DNA of 64,000 bases, from the NCBI GenBank assembly GCA_963741505.1, contig CAVUIJ010000003.1, positions 1-64,000 of the forward strand. The letters run 5' to 3'. Position 1 is the first letter of the stretch. Each line of letters starts with the position of its first letter. The notes beneath the pieces were generated by a model. The model ran no database searches. It was not told where the DNA came from and saw nothing but the letters and a program-made list of their open reading frames with translations. This document shows positions 18,950 through 27,511 of this stretch, piece after piece. The position numbers and the translations under genes are program-made. The DNA comes from JAKFWF01 sp963741505. GTDB lineage: Bacteria; Pseudomonadota; Alphaproteobacteria; Rhizobiales; Hyphomicrobiaceae.

Positions 18950-19167
18950 CGTGGCCGCTCACAAAGTACTTGGGCATCCGATCGGGCCCCCTCCTCCCGA
19001 TCCGCCCGAGCCACAAGGGGTGCAGCGTCGATTCTCCCCGGGACGACGCGGCGCCCCTTGCAATTTTTCGGGGATGCATACGTGCCCTGCTTTCACCCGC
19101 CCCGCTTGTCGCGCCGCCGCGCCTCGCCGATAAGGGAATCGCAACTGTATCGGGTTGGGAGGCAAGT

Positions 19168-19962
19168 ATGGCGAAGCAACAGATCGCTGTGGTGACCGGT
19201 GGTGGCAGCGGCATCGGCGAGGCGACGGCCAAGCGGTTAGCCAAGGACGGCTATGCAATCGCCATCCTCGATCGCAACTTCGTCGGTGCCGAGGCGGTTG
19301 CTGCAGCGATCATGCAGGGCGGCGGCAAGGCGAAGGCCTACGCCTGCGATGTCGCCGATGCCGAGGCGGTGAACGCGCTCGCCGCCGAGGTCGAGGCCGG
19401 CCTTGGGTCGGCATCGGTGCTCGTCACTTCGGCCGGCCTCATCCCCAACACCGAGTCGGTGATGGAGATGGACATGGCGGCGCACGAGCGCATGTGGGCC
19501 GTGAACTATGGCGGTACGCTGCATGCCTGCCGCGCCTTCGCACGCCAGATGATCGCGCAGAAGCGCGGCGCCATCGTCACCATTGGTTCGATCAACTCGG
19601 TGCTGCCGCTGCCGATCCCGGCCTACAACATCGGCAAGGCGGCAGTGGTCCGGCTGACGCAGCTGCTTGCGGTTGAACTCGGTCGCCACGGCATCCGCGT
19701 CAACAGCGTCGGCCCGACTTATGTCATGACGCCGCCACTGAAAGCGAAGGTTGCGGCCGGCGAGCGCGACATGAAGAAGATCATGGCGGTGCATGCGTTG
19801 CCGTACCTGCCGGTGCCGGCCGATATCGCCGACGCCATCGCCTTCCTTTGCTCGGAGCAGGCCCGCGCCATCACCGGCGTGCTGCTGCCGGTCGATTCCG
19901 GTTGGCAGTCGGCGGTCAGCTACCGGACCTACGCCGGCGGCGTTCCGTGGTCCGAAGAATAA
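19168..19962 (+). CDS. Short-chain dehydrogenase/reductase
   Basis: A 264-aa classical SDR oxidoreductase. It has the NAD(P)-binding motif TGGGSGIG at residues ~10-17, an acidic residue after beta-2 (ILDRN) that favours NAD(H), the NNAG-equivalent SAGL, and the catalytic Ser-Tyr-Lys set (INSVLPL…PAYNIGKAA). The C-terminal GVLLPVDSGWQ is also typical. A GGGAGG site lies 7 bp before the ATG. The substrate cannot be read from sequence and the neighbours give no pathway clue. Confidence 0.88.
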   Translation: MAKQQIAVVTGGGSGIGEATAKRLAKDGYAIAILDRNFVGAEAVAAAIMQGGGKAKAYACDVADAEAVNALAAEVEAGLGSASVLVTSAGLIPNTESVMEMDMAAHERMWAVNYGGTLHACRAFARQMIAQKRGAIVTIGSINSVLPLPIPAYNIGKAAVVRLTQLLAVELGRHGIRVNSVGPTYVMTPPLKAKVAAGERDMKKIMAVHALPYLPVPADIADAIAFLCSEQARAITGVLLPVDSGWQSAVSYRTYAGGVPWSEE

Positions 19963-20055
19963 ACATATTCTTCCAATTGAAGCCCTTGTTCCTGCTTCGA
20001 ATCGAGTTAAGTCAGGTGCAATCCCCACACGCAGGGGATGCAAGAAACATCCTAG

Positions 20056-20090
20056 CTCGCCTCGCCTCGCCTCGCCTCGTCGCATCGCAT
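20056..20090 (+). repeat. CTCGC pentamer tandem repeat
   Basis: Four perfect CTCGC units (20056-20075) continue into a degenerate fifth unit and then into CGCAT units up to about 20090. It lies 30-65 bp upstream of the PsiF-like start codon, in the likely 5' untranslated or promoter region. Slippage here would change promoter or leader spacing rather than a reading frame. Confidence 0.7.
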
Positions 20091-20119
20091 CGCTAGCTGC
20101 TCTCGGGAGACCGACTATC

Positions 20120-20383
20120 ATGACCTCGCTCAAGATCGCATTTGCCGCCTTGCTGATCGCCATTGGTGCAAGCGCCGCCGTTGCCCAGACCACCACGCCG
20201 GCGCCCGCGGCGAAAGCACCGGCTCCGGCCGCCGCGACGACGACTCCTGCCGCCGACACCGCAAAAGGCGCCAAGGCGCCCCGCAGCGAGAAGTCGAAGG
20301 CCTGCTCGGCTGAGGCCGACGCCAAAAAGCTGCACGGCAAGCCGCGCAAGGCATTCCGCAAGAAGTGCATGAAGGCCGCTTGA
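20120..20383 (+). CDS. PsiF-like small secreted protein
   Basis: The 87-aa protein has a clear signal peptide (SLKIAFAALLIAIGASAAVAQ), an Ala/Pro/Thr-rich linker, and a C-terminal basic block KSKACSAEADAKKLHGKPRK ending in FRKKCMKAA. That block matches the PsiF repeat, named after a phosphate-starvation-inducible E. coli protein, whose function is unknown. The two cysteines probably form a disulfide. It is monocistronic, flanked by a pentamer repeat and by a strong terminator at 20408. Confidence 0.8.
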   Translation: MTSLKIAFAALLIAIGASAAVAQTTTPAPAAKAPAPAAATTTPAADTAKGAKAPRSEKSKACSAEADAKKLHGKPRKAFRKKCMKAA

Positions 20384-20407
20384 TCGCGCGGTTGATCGGC
20401 CGATCCG

Positions 20408-20440
20408 AAACGGCTCCCTGCGGCTAGCTGGGAGCCGTTT
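20408..20440 (+). terminator. Terminator hairpin after the PsiF-like gene
   Basis: A perfect 11-bp stem, AAACGGCTCCC (20408-20418) and GGGAGCCGTTT (20430-20440), encloses an 11-nt loop. The stem ends in TTT, 25 bp after the PsiF-like stop codon. The A/T ends make it usable from both strands. Confidence 0.75.
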
Positions 20441-20658
20441 GGCTGTTCCTGGCCTTGGCGCCGTTGCAGCCGCCGCGCCATATCGACATGTTCGGCACTG
20501 GTATTTGGCCAGGATGTTCGCTATAAGCCGCGGCGACTGGGTGGATCGGCAGGCGAAAATGTCTGCCGATCCGGCCCTAATCGCCGTATATCTCATGCTC
20601 GAGTAGCGAGCACCGTGCTGCGGGTCGACCGACACGGGTTCATGTTGGAGACACGCAA

Positions 20659-20844
20659 ATGGCCGTTCCAAAACGAAAAACTTCGCCGATGAAGCGCGGT
20701 TTCCGCCGTTCCGCCGACGCCCTGAAGGCGCCGACCTACGTCGAGGACAAGGAGAGCGGTGAGCGTCGCCGTCCGCATCACATCGACCTGAAGACCGGCA
20801 AGTATCGCGGCCGCCAGATCCTCGAGCCCAAGACCGACGTGTGA
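20659..20844 (+). CDS. rpmF: 50S ribosomal protein L32
   Basis: The 61-aa product starts MAVPKRKTSPMKRGFRRSAD and has the usual basic N-terminus and KTGKYRGRQIL C-terminal block of alphaproteobacterial L32. In this group the zinc-binding cysteines of L32 are often absent, as here. A GGAGA precedes the ATG. It stands alone rather than with plsX/fabH. Confidence 0.97.
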   Translation: MAVPKRKTSPMKRGFRRSADALKAPTYVEDKESGERRRPHHIDLKTGKYRGRQILEPKTDV

Positions 20845-20950
20845 TCAATGGCCAAAATGGCGCGCGCGTCATACGCCCGCCGTTTTGGCCCGTGCTTGAT
20901 CAGCCGCGACACTCCGTCCCGCCTTTCGGAATCACCCTTGGAGTTCTGAG

Positions 20951-21364
20951 ATGTCCCTGCGCGCCCTGCCGCTTATCGTCATCGCGTTTGTGCTCTACAA
21001 CGTTGTGGTGCTGCTCGGCGGCCAGGGGCCGGCGGCGACACTGGGCACGCCGATCTTCCAGATCCCGATGATCAGCAAGGGTACCTGGATCTTCACCTGG
21101 GGTGACTTCATCTTGCTGTTGACCCTGCTTTTGCTATTCATTGAGCTGTTGAAGTCGACCTACACCTCGACCGCCTCGCTGCTCGACCACGGGTTGTCGA
21201 TGCTGGTCTTCGTGGTCTGCCTCATCGAATTCATTGTCGTGCCGCAGGCGGCCACCTCGGTGTTCTTCCTGATCATGGTCGCAACGCTGATCGACGTTAT
21301 CGCGGGCTACACCATCGGCATCCGGGTGGCGCGCCGCGACCTCAACATCGGCGGCGAGCAGTAA
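20951..21364 (+). CDS. Conserved small inner-membrane protein
   Basis: The 137-aa protein has four predicted transmembrane helices (residues ~5-24, ~50-66, ~76-93 and ~99-118) and a short basic cytoplasmic tail (RVARRDLNIGGEQ). It starts with an ATG at 20951, 106 bp after rpmF, and is followed by a strong terminator. Proteins of this shape beside rpmF occur in Rhizobiales, but I do not recognise a named family or function. Confidence 0.75.
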   Translation: MSLRALPLIVIAFVLYNVVVLLGGQGPAATLGTPIFQIPMISKGTWIFTWGDFILLLTLLLLFIELLKSTYTSTASLLDHGLSMLVFVVCLIEFIVVPQAATSVFFLIMVATLIDVIAGYTIGIRVARRDLNIGGEQ

Positions 21365-21409
21365 GACCCGGGCCGGGTTTTCACTTTTTGTTATGATTAC
21401 AGAAATTCG

Positions 21410-21441
21410 AACGGCCAGCCCCAGCGCTGGCCGTTGTTTTG
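21410..21441 (+). terminator. Rho-independent terminator
   Basis: Perfect 10-bp stem AACGGCCAGC (21410-21419) / GCTGGCCGTT (21426-21435) with a 6-nt loop, followed by GTTTTG. It lies 45 bp after the membrane-protein stop codon at 21364. Confidence 0.85.
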
Positions 21442-21553
21442 TCTCGAATCCAATTGGTCCAGTTCAATCGTTATTAGCGATTGTCGCCTACTTTTGTCGG
21501 TTGAACAACGTTGCTGCCAGCCGCGGCAGTGACAACCGACCGGTGGTCAAATC

Positions 21554-23308
21554 GTGAAGCCTTCGCCGATCCAGACCGCGCTTTTGCCGGAGTACGCGCC
21601 GCTGCGTGGCGGACCGGTCAATACCAAGCTGAACCTCGTCGACATCCTGTCGGCGGTGGAAGAGACGGCATACATCTGGGACATAAGGACCGACCAGATC
21701 GAATGGGAAAGCAATGCTGGCAACGTGTTCGGCATTAGTGATCTGCGCAGCATCGCCACCGGCAGCGGGTACCAACAGCTGATCGCGTCCGAGCATTTCA
21801 ACCGGCGCGCCCAGGCGATCGGCAGCCAGCACACCGTCACCGCCAAAGCCATTCCCTATCGCGTGCAATACCGGTTCATGCCGCATGGCCGACGTCGCGA
21901 CACCACGCTGTGGCTCGAGGATCACGGCAGCTGGTGGGCGGATGCAGAGGGCAAGGCGGTGCGCGCCCGTGGCGTCATCCGCATCATCAACGACCGCTAC
22001 AAGGACGAAGAGCGGCTGCTGTTTCACAGCGAGCACGACGAGTTGACCGGTCAGCTCAACCGCATCTGCCTTTCCGAGGCACTGGACGCGGCCATGAGCC
22101 ATGCCGCCAAGAACGGTCAGGCCGCTGCCTTCCTGATTGCCGCCGTCAACAACATGGCGGTGATCAACGAGGCGTTCGGCTTCGACGTCGGCGACGAAAT
22201 CATCACCGAGGTCGGCCACAGCCTCAAAGCGAAGCTGCGCGCCGGCGACACCATCGGCCGTTATTCCTCGAACAAATTCGGACTGGTGCTGGCGGACTGC
22301 AATCCCGGCACTGTTCGCATCGCCGCCGAACGCTTCATGAAGGCGATTCGCGAGACCCCGATCCGTACCTCGGCCTGTCAGCTTTCGGCCACCATCTCGA
22401 TCGGTGGCGTGCTGGTGCCATCGCAGGCAACAACGGTGCAGCAGGCCGCCAGCTCCGCGCTGCAGGCGCTGGCTTGCGCCAAGCTGAAGCGCCACGACTG
22501 CTTTCACGCCTTCGAACCGAGCCCGGCCCGGGAGAGCGCGCGTCGCCGCAACATAACGATCGCCGACGATGTCATCTCGGCGCTGGACGACAACCGCATG
22601 CAGCTCGCGCTGCAGCCGATCGTGTCGACCAAGACGCGGCAGCCTATGCTTTACGAGTGCCTGCTGCGCATGGCGCGGCCGGACGGCACCATCGTCTCGG
22701 CAGGTGAGTTCATCGAGGTCGCCGAGCAACTGGGCCTGTCACGGCTGATCGACCGGCGCACGCTCGAACTATCGATCGCCTTCGCCAAGCTGCATCCAGG
22801 CGTGCACCTATCGTTCAACGTATCGTCGCTGACCTGCAGCGATCACGAATGGATGGTGAATCTGCACCGCCTGACCGGCGGTCAGCGCCAGATCACCGAG
22901 CGACTGACGATCGAGATCACGGAGACCACTGCAATCGACGACATCGACCAGTCGATAACATTCGTCGATACGCTGAAGGAACTCGGATGCCGCGTCGCCA
23001 TCGACGATTTCGGCGCCGGCTATACTTCATTCAAGAACCTGAAGCATCTGGCCGTCGACATGGTCAAGATCGACGGCGCCTTCGTGAAGAACCTGACGGC
23101 CGACAAGGCCGACGCGATCTTCATTAACACCATGGTGCAGCTCGCCCGCTCGTTCGGAATGGAGACGGTGGCTGAGTGGGTCGGCGACGAGTTGACTGCG
23201 CAGATGCTCGCCGACAGTGGCGTCGACTACCTGCAGGGCTTCCATTTCGGCAAGCCGCTGCTGGCAACCGAGACCGCCAGCCCGTTCAATCTGGTGAAGA
23301 TCGCCTGA
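21554..23308 (+). CDS. PAS - degenerate GGDEF - EAL cyclic-di-GMP protein
   Basis: The 584-aa protein, starting at a GTG, has a PAS-like sensor (residues ~30-145), a GGDEF-type domain (~155-315) and an EAL domain (~335-575). The cyclase signature is SSNKF (residues 238-242) instead of GGDEF, so cyclase activity should be lost. In the EAL domain the first motif reads ECL (368-370), and the metal and catalytic positions are kept: N422, E454, D484-D485, K505, E541 and Q561. The protein is therefore probably a cytoplasmic cyclic-di-GMP phosphodiesterase with a PAS input; the degenerate GGDEF may bind GTP as an allosteric site. No transmembrane segment is seen. Confidence 0.88.
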   Translation: MKPSPIQTALLPEYAPLRGGPVNTKLNLVDILSAVEETAYIWDIRTDQIEWESNAGNVFGISDLRSIATGSGYQQLIASEHFNRRAQAIGSQHTVTAKAIPYRVQYRFMPHGRRRDTTLWLEDHGSWWADAEGKAVRARGVIRIINDRYKDEERLLFHSEHDELTGQLNRICLSEALDAAMSHAAKNGQAAAFLIAAVNNMAVINEAFGFDVGDEIITEVGHSLKAKLRAGDTIGRYSSNKFGLVLADCNPGTVRIAAERFMKAIRETPIRTSACQLSATISIGGVLVPSQATTVQQAASSALQALACAKLKRHDCFHAFEPSPARESARRRNITIADDVISALDDNRMQLALQPIVSTKTRQPMLYECLLRMARPDGTIVSAGEFIEVAEQLGLSRLIDRRTLELSIAFAKLHPGVHLSFNVSSLTCSDHEWMVNLHRLTGGQRQITERLTIEITETTAIDDIDQSITFVDTLKELGCRVAIDDFGAGYTSFKNLKHLAVDMVKIDGAFVKNLTADKADAIFINTMVQLARSFGMETVAEWVGDELTAQMLADSGVDYLQGFHFGKPLLATETASPFNLVKIA

Positions 23309-23341
23309 GCGAGCCGATGCTCACCGCGGCAGCAGCTGGAT

Positions 23342-24028
23342 TCAACCTCGGCTCTGCGACAGCTTCTCGATTTTTTCCTGCATTGCCGCCAGCTCGGCCT
23401 TGAGCTCGGCCAGATCCCCCGTGAAGGCTGGGGCAGGCGACGAAGCCGCCGCCGCCGCCGCAGGTTCAGCCGCAGCCCGGTTGTCGGCTTTCTCGTCAGG
23501 GCGCAGGGCTCCACCTAGCGGCATGGTGGCCGAGAACGGCGTCCACATCTTCATTGCATGCTCGAACATAGCCAGGTTCTTTCGGGTCTGCTCCTGCATC
23601 GCCTCGAAGGCGGTGCTGCCGAACGGCGACTGGGCGAAGAACGGTGTGAATTGCGAGCGGAAGCGCTCCTGCTCGTTGACCAGCGTCTGCAGGCTCATCT
23701 GCAGATAGCTCGGCACCATCTTGGCGATACTGTCGTCGTAGAATCGGATCAGCTGGCGTAGGAACGGCACCGGCAGCATCGTGTGGCCGCCGGACTTCGC
23801 CTCCTGCTCAACGATGATCTGGGTCAGCACCGAATGCGTCAGATCATCGCCGGTCTTGGCGTCGTAGACGACGAAATCACGATCCGAGCGCACCATCGTC
23901 GCCAGATCATCGAGCGTCACGTAGGCGCTGGTCTCGGTGTTATAGAGCCGCCGGTTCGCATATTTCTTGATGACCACGGCTTCGCGCTTGGGGGCCGGTT
24001 GTTCGGGCTGTTGCAGCACGGCAGTCAT
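23342..24028 (-). CDS. phaR: Polyhydroxyalkanoate synthesis repressor PhaR
   Basis: The 228-aa regulator has the PHB/PHA accumulation DNA-binding domain at residues ~18-80 (VVIKKYANRRLYNTETSAYV, LDDLATMVR) and the PHB granule-associated region that follows (FLRQLIRFYDDSIAKMVPSYL). PhaR binds both DNA and PHA granules and represses phasin and other pha genes until polymer appears. The C-terminus has an Ala/Pro-rich linker and a short coiled coil (LAELKAELAAMQEKIEKLSQ). It is divergent from phaA with a 308-bp gap, the classical arrangement. Confidence 0.95.
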   Translation of the reverse strand: MTAVLQQPEQPAPKREAVVIKKYANRRLYNTETSAYVTLDDLATMVRSDRDFVVYDAKTGDDLTHSVLTQIIVEQEAKSGGHTMLPVPFLRQLIRFYDDSIAKMVPSYLQMSLQTLVNEQERFRSQFTPFFAQSPFGSTAFEAMQEQTRKNLAMFEHAMKMWTPFSATMPLGGALRPDEKADNRAAAEPAAAAAASSPAPAFTGDLAELKAELAAMQEKIEKLSQSRG

Positions 24029-24336
24029 GAGCAGTTTCCACAGTTCACTAGAAGGCTGGTCGGTCGAACAAGGCTCTACCGCATTGCAAAAAGTTTAGCA
24101 CAGGCGGCGATGTCGCTGCCAGTTGTTTGTGCTCAATTTTTCAAAATCGGTCGCCATGGTTGCGCCGAAAGTATTGTCCCGGGCGGCCGAAACTCCATGT
24201 ATTGCCGCTTTTCTTGAGCGAGGAATTTGCTACGCTGCATCGCGAAATAGAGGCACGCGACTGCGGCTGAGCGCCAATGCCGGCTGCAAATTGATCTCTG
24301 CCCCTGACCAATCAGTCTCGATGGAGGAAGACACGC
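24029..24336. other. phaR-phaA divergent intergenic region
   Basis: This 308-bp gap holds the outward promoters of phaR and phaA. I see no open frame with coding features and no strong hairpin. Short TGC-rich direct and inverted motifs (for example GCATTGCAAAAAG near 24083) are of the kind bound by PhaR, but none is a convincing full site. Confidence 0.4.
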
Positions 24337-25524
24337 ATGTCAAACGATGCCACGACGATCGTCATTGCCAGCGCCGCCCGCACCCCGGTCGGCTCGTTTA
24401 ATGGTGCACTGGCGAGCCTTCCGGCACACGAACTCGGCAAGGTCGCAATCCAGGCCGCCGTCGAGCGCGCCAACATCAAGGCCGCCGACGTCAACGAGGT
24501 CATCATGGGCCAGGTGCTGACCGCCGGCGCCGGCCAGAACCCGGCGCGGCAGGCCTCGATCGGCGCCGGCATCCCAATCGAGAGCCCGGCCTGGAACATG
24601 AACCAGCTGTGCGGCTCCGGCCTGCGCGCGGTCGCGCTCGGTGCCCAGCAGATCATCGACGGCTCGGCCAGCATAGTCGTTGCCGGCGGCCAGGAGAGCA
24701 TGAGCCAGGCACCACACTGCGCACACCTGCGCGACGGCACCAAGATGGGCGAGTTGAAGATGCTCGACACCATGTTGCGTGATGGCCTGTGGGACGCGTT
24801 CCAGGGCTATCACATGGGCACCACCGCCGAGAACGTAGCGAAGCAATACCAGGTGACCCGCGAGGCTCAGGACAAGCTCGCCGTCGGCTCGCAGAACAAG
24901 GCCGAGGCCGCCCGCAAGGCCGGCAAGTTCAAGGATGAGATCGCCCCGGTCACGGTCAAGGGCCGCAAGGGTGATGTGATCGTCGCCGACGACGAGTACA
25001 TCAAGGATGGCGTGACCTTGGAGAGCGTCGGCAAGCTGCGCCCGGCGTTCGACAAGGCCGGCTCGGTCACCGCCGGCAATGCCTCGGGCATCAACGATGG
25101 CGCCGCCGCAGTCGTATTGATGTCGCTCGCCGAAGCCAAGAAGCGCGGGATCAAGCCGCTGGCCCGCATCGTGTCGTGGGCAAGCGTCGGCGTCGATCCC
25201 TCGATCATGGGCATCGGCCCGATCCCGGCCTCGAAGAAGGCACTCGAGAAAGCTGGCTGGAAGGCCTCCGACCTCGACCTGATCGAGGCCAACGAGGCGT
25301 TCGCGGCACAAGCTTGCGCGGTCAACCAGGGCCTCGGCTGGGATACCTCGAAAGTCAACGTCAATGGCGGCGCCATCGCCATTGGCCATCCGATCGGCGC
25401 CTCGGGCGCCCGCGTGCTGACGACCCTGCTGCACGAGATGAAGCGCCGCAATGCCAAGAAGGGTCTGGCGACGCTGTGCATCGGCGGCGGCATGGGTGTC
25501 GCCATGTGCGTCGAGCGGGATTGA
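24337..25524 (+). CDS. phaA: Acetyl-CoA C-acetyltransferase (thiolase)
   Basis: Condenses two acetyl-CoA to acetoacetyl-CoA, the first step to polyhydroxybutyrate. The 395-aa protein carries the nucleophilic cysteine in NMNQLCGSGLRAV, the thiolase signature NVNGGAIAIGHPIGASGAR, and the second active-site cysteine region CIGGGMGVAMC. An AGGAAG lies before the ATG. phaB usually follows directly, but here the next gene is a convergent amidase, so phaB must be elsewhere. The same enzyme can also work in the thiolysis direction. Confidence 0.93.
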   Translation: MSNDATTIVIASAARTPVGSFNGALASLPAHELGKVAIQAAVERANIKAADVNEVIMGQVLTAGAGQNPARQASIGAGIPIESPAWNMNQLCGSGLRAVALGAQQIIDGSASIVVAGGQESMSQAPHCAHLRDGTKMGELKMLDTMLRDGLWDAFQGYHMGTTAENVAKQYQVTREAQDKLAVGSQNKAEAARKAGKFKDEIAPVTVKGRKGDVIVADDEYIKDGVTLESVGKLRPAFDKAGSVTAGNASGINDGAAAVVLMSLAEAKKRGIKPLARIVSWASVGVDPSIMGIGPIPASKKALEKAGWKASDLDLIEANEAFAAQACAVNQGLGWDTSKVNVNGGAIAIGHPIGASGARVLTTLLHEMKRRNAKKGLATLCIGGGMGVAMCVERD

Positions 25525-25641
25525 TGCAGTCGGCAGCCGTCGGACCCGAAGCTTGCAGCGCGTCCTCGATCATCAGGTCGGCGATGTCGGCATGGCCAAT
25601 GCGCGTCGGCATGAGCTAAAGGTTCTGATCGCTCTTGCGAT

Positions 25642-25668
25642 GCTCGCGGCGGACGAGTCGCCGCGAGC
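25642..25668. terminator. Convergent hairpin between phaA and amidase
   Basis: GCTCGCGGCG (25642-25651) and CGCCGCGAGC (25659-25668) form a perfect 10-bp stem with a 7-nt loop. Outer A-rich AAAGGT (upstream) and ACCTTT (downstream) could extend it and supply U-rich ends for both strands, fitting a shared terminator for the two convergent genes. Confidence 0.5.
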
Positions 25669-25685
25669 GCCGCCCGCAACGACCT

Positions 25686-27050
25686 TTACACTCCCATAGG
25701 CGCTTTCGGGAATGGCCCGCGGGCTTGCTCGAAAGCGTAGCCGATGCGCAGCGCCAGCGGGTCGTCGAACCGGCGGCAGACGATCTGCAGGCCGGTTGGC
25801 AGGCCGTCGGGCGCAACCGACATCGGCACCGACAGGGCGCAAAGCTCGAGGTAGTTGACGAAACGGGTGTGCGCTCCGGGGCTGACACTCTCGTCAACGG
25901 TCGCGACCGGTTGGGCGGTGTACGGCACCGTCGGCAGCAATAGCGCGTCGACACCGTCCATTGCCGACAAGAAGCGGCGGCCTTCTTGCCTCCACGCATT
26001 GCGCATGGCGAGCCAATCGGCGGCGAGCACCTTGCTCCCCGGCTGCATGCGGGCGCGGATATTGGCATGCAGCGGCGATTTCGGATCGTCCACGAACTGG
26101 CGATACTCGGCGTAGGCCTCGACACTCATCAGATCGCCGCAGTGCCGGGTGATCTCGGCAAGCGGCGCCGGCAGCTTCATCGGCACGATTACAGCGCCGA
26201 GCGCCACCAGTTTCTCGACGGCCGCAGCGAAGGCAAGCCGCATCGCCGAGGTCGCGACCGGCATGTCGCCGTCGCCCAGGCGGGCCAGCCGCAGCCCGCG
26301 CACGCCACGTTCCAGTCCTTCAAGCGGATCGGCACGCTTGATGGCAACCGTGGTCTCGTCCGCTGGGTCCTCGCCCTGCATGACGGCGAGCATGTGCGCG
26401 GCGGTCCGCACGTCGTGGGCCATCGGTCCGATGGTGTCGAACGACAATGCCAGAGGTACCACTCCCGAACGGCTGACAAGCCCGATCGAGGTTTTGAGCC
26501 CGACGCAACCGCAAAACGCCGCTGGCAGCCGCACCGAGCCGCCGGTATCGGTGCCGAGCGCTGCCTGCAGGATGCCGGCGCCGACCGCGACGCCCGAGCC
26601 GCTCGACGAGCCGCCAGGAGTGCGGTGGACGTTGGCGTCCCACGGGTTCCACGGCGTGCCGATGGTGATGTTGGTGCCCCAGCCGCCATAGGCATATTCA
26701 ACTGTGTGGGTCTTGCCCGGTACGATTGCGCCGGCGGCACGCAGCCGGGTGACCACATGCGCATCGGCCGTGGCGGCCGCGATGTCCTTGCGCGTCAGTG
26801 AGCCCGCCCCGGTCGGCAACCCAGCCACGTCGATGATGTCCTTGATGCCGACGGCGAGGCCCTCCAGGGCCCGCGGTGGTGCACCGGCGGCGGCGCGCTT
26901 GTCGGCAGCCTCCGCTTCGGCAAGTGCGGTTTGCGGTGTCGGTCTGACGAAGGCACGCAGCTTGCCCCCAGTGGCTGCGATCACCTTGTTGATCGCCTCG
27001 ATCGATGCGGTGTGTCCGCCGCTCTTCTTCGCAGTCTTTGCCGCAGCCAT
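25686..27050 (-). CDS. Amidase signature family hydrolase
   Basis: The 454-aa protein has the amidase Ser-Ser-Lys catalytic set: Lys in VGIKDIIDVAG, cis-Ser in TPGGSSSGSG and nucleophile Ser in GTDTGGSVRLPAAFCG. These enzymes hydrolyse amides such as indoleacetamide, allophanate or aryl amides; a GatA role is unlikely because gatB and gatC are absent. The ATG at 27050 is chosen since GGGGGA stands right before it, while the longer frame to 27077 has none. It is convergent with phaA and has no obvious operon partner. The substrate is unknown. Confidence 0.88.
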   Translation of the reverse strand: MAAAKTAKKSGGHTASIEAINKVIAATGGKLRAFVRPTPQTALAEAEAADKRAAAGAPPRALEGLAVGIKDIIDVAGLPTGAGSLTRKDIAAATADAHVVTRLRAAGAIVPGKTHTVEYAYGGWGTNITIGTPWNPWDANVHRTPGGSSSGSGVAVGAGILQAALGTDTGGSVRLPAAFCGCVGLKTSIGLVSRSGVVPLALSFDTIGPMAHDVRTAAHMLAVMQGEDPADETTVAIKRADPLEGLERGVRGLRLARLGDGDMPVATSAMRLAFAAAVEKLVALGAVIVPMKLPAPLAEITRHCGDLMSVEAYAEYRQFVDDPKSPLHANIRARMQPGSKVLAADWLAMRNAWRQEGRRFLSAMDGVDALLLPTVPYTAQPVATVDESVSPGAHTRFVNYLELCALSVPMSVAPDGLPTGLQIVCRRFDDPLALRIGYAFEQARGPFPKAPMGV

Positions 27051-27140
27051 CGCTTCCCCCACAACAAATGCGCCCATCCGCGTTCAACGATCCCGCAGAT
27101 GGGCGCAAGCGTCAATGAGGCTGCAATGAATCTACACGCA

Positions 27141-27407
27141 TCAAGCGGCGCGCTCGATATCCATCAGCAGCTTTTCGGCCTTGGCCTCGTCGAGCCGGTT
27201 CGCGAGGCGCTTGCCCTCGAACTCGTCGCGCTGGGTCTTGGCCAGCGTGAACGCCGAGCCGATCAGGAACACCATGGCCATGCCGAGATAGCCTTTGGCC
27301 CAGAATTCGACGGGCAGCGCCCAGATGCCGATCGCCATCATGGCGACGGCGGCGCCGAACGAGATGTAGGTGAAGGTAACCCAGGCGGGAGTGTTCAACT
27401 GGTTCAT
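27141..27407 (-). CDS. YiaA/YiaB-type small inner-membrane protein
   Basis: The ATG at 27407 is preceded by AGGAG. The 88-aa protein (MNQLNTPAWVTFTYISFGAA…) has two transmembrane helices, with the family pattern of a short aromatic N-terminus, GIWALPVEFWAKGYLGM between helices, and a charged C-terminal helix. It matches the YiaAB domain, of unknown function. It lies 104 bp downstream of the PspA-like gene on the same strand and could share its transcript, suggesting membrane-stress membership. Confidence 0.78.
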   Translation of the reverse strand: MNQLNTPAWVTFTYISFGAAVAMMAIGIWALPVEFWAKGYLGMAMVFLIGSAFTLAKTQRDEFEGKRLANRLDEAKAEKLLMDIERAA

Positions 27408-27511
27408 GGCAGTGCTCCTGACGGTTTGCAGGCGATGGTTGATAGCGCGTTGGCTTTGAAGGTGGCAGTGCGGCAGTGCGGGTGTTGCAGTTGGCTTCGC
27501 TCCATCTGTGA

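Noticed and set aside
20056..20090. CRISPR-like array
   Set aside because: The units are 5-bp tandem repeats without spacers.
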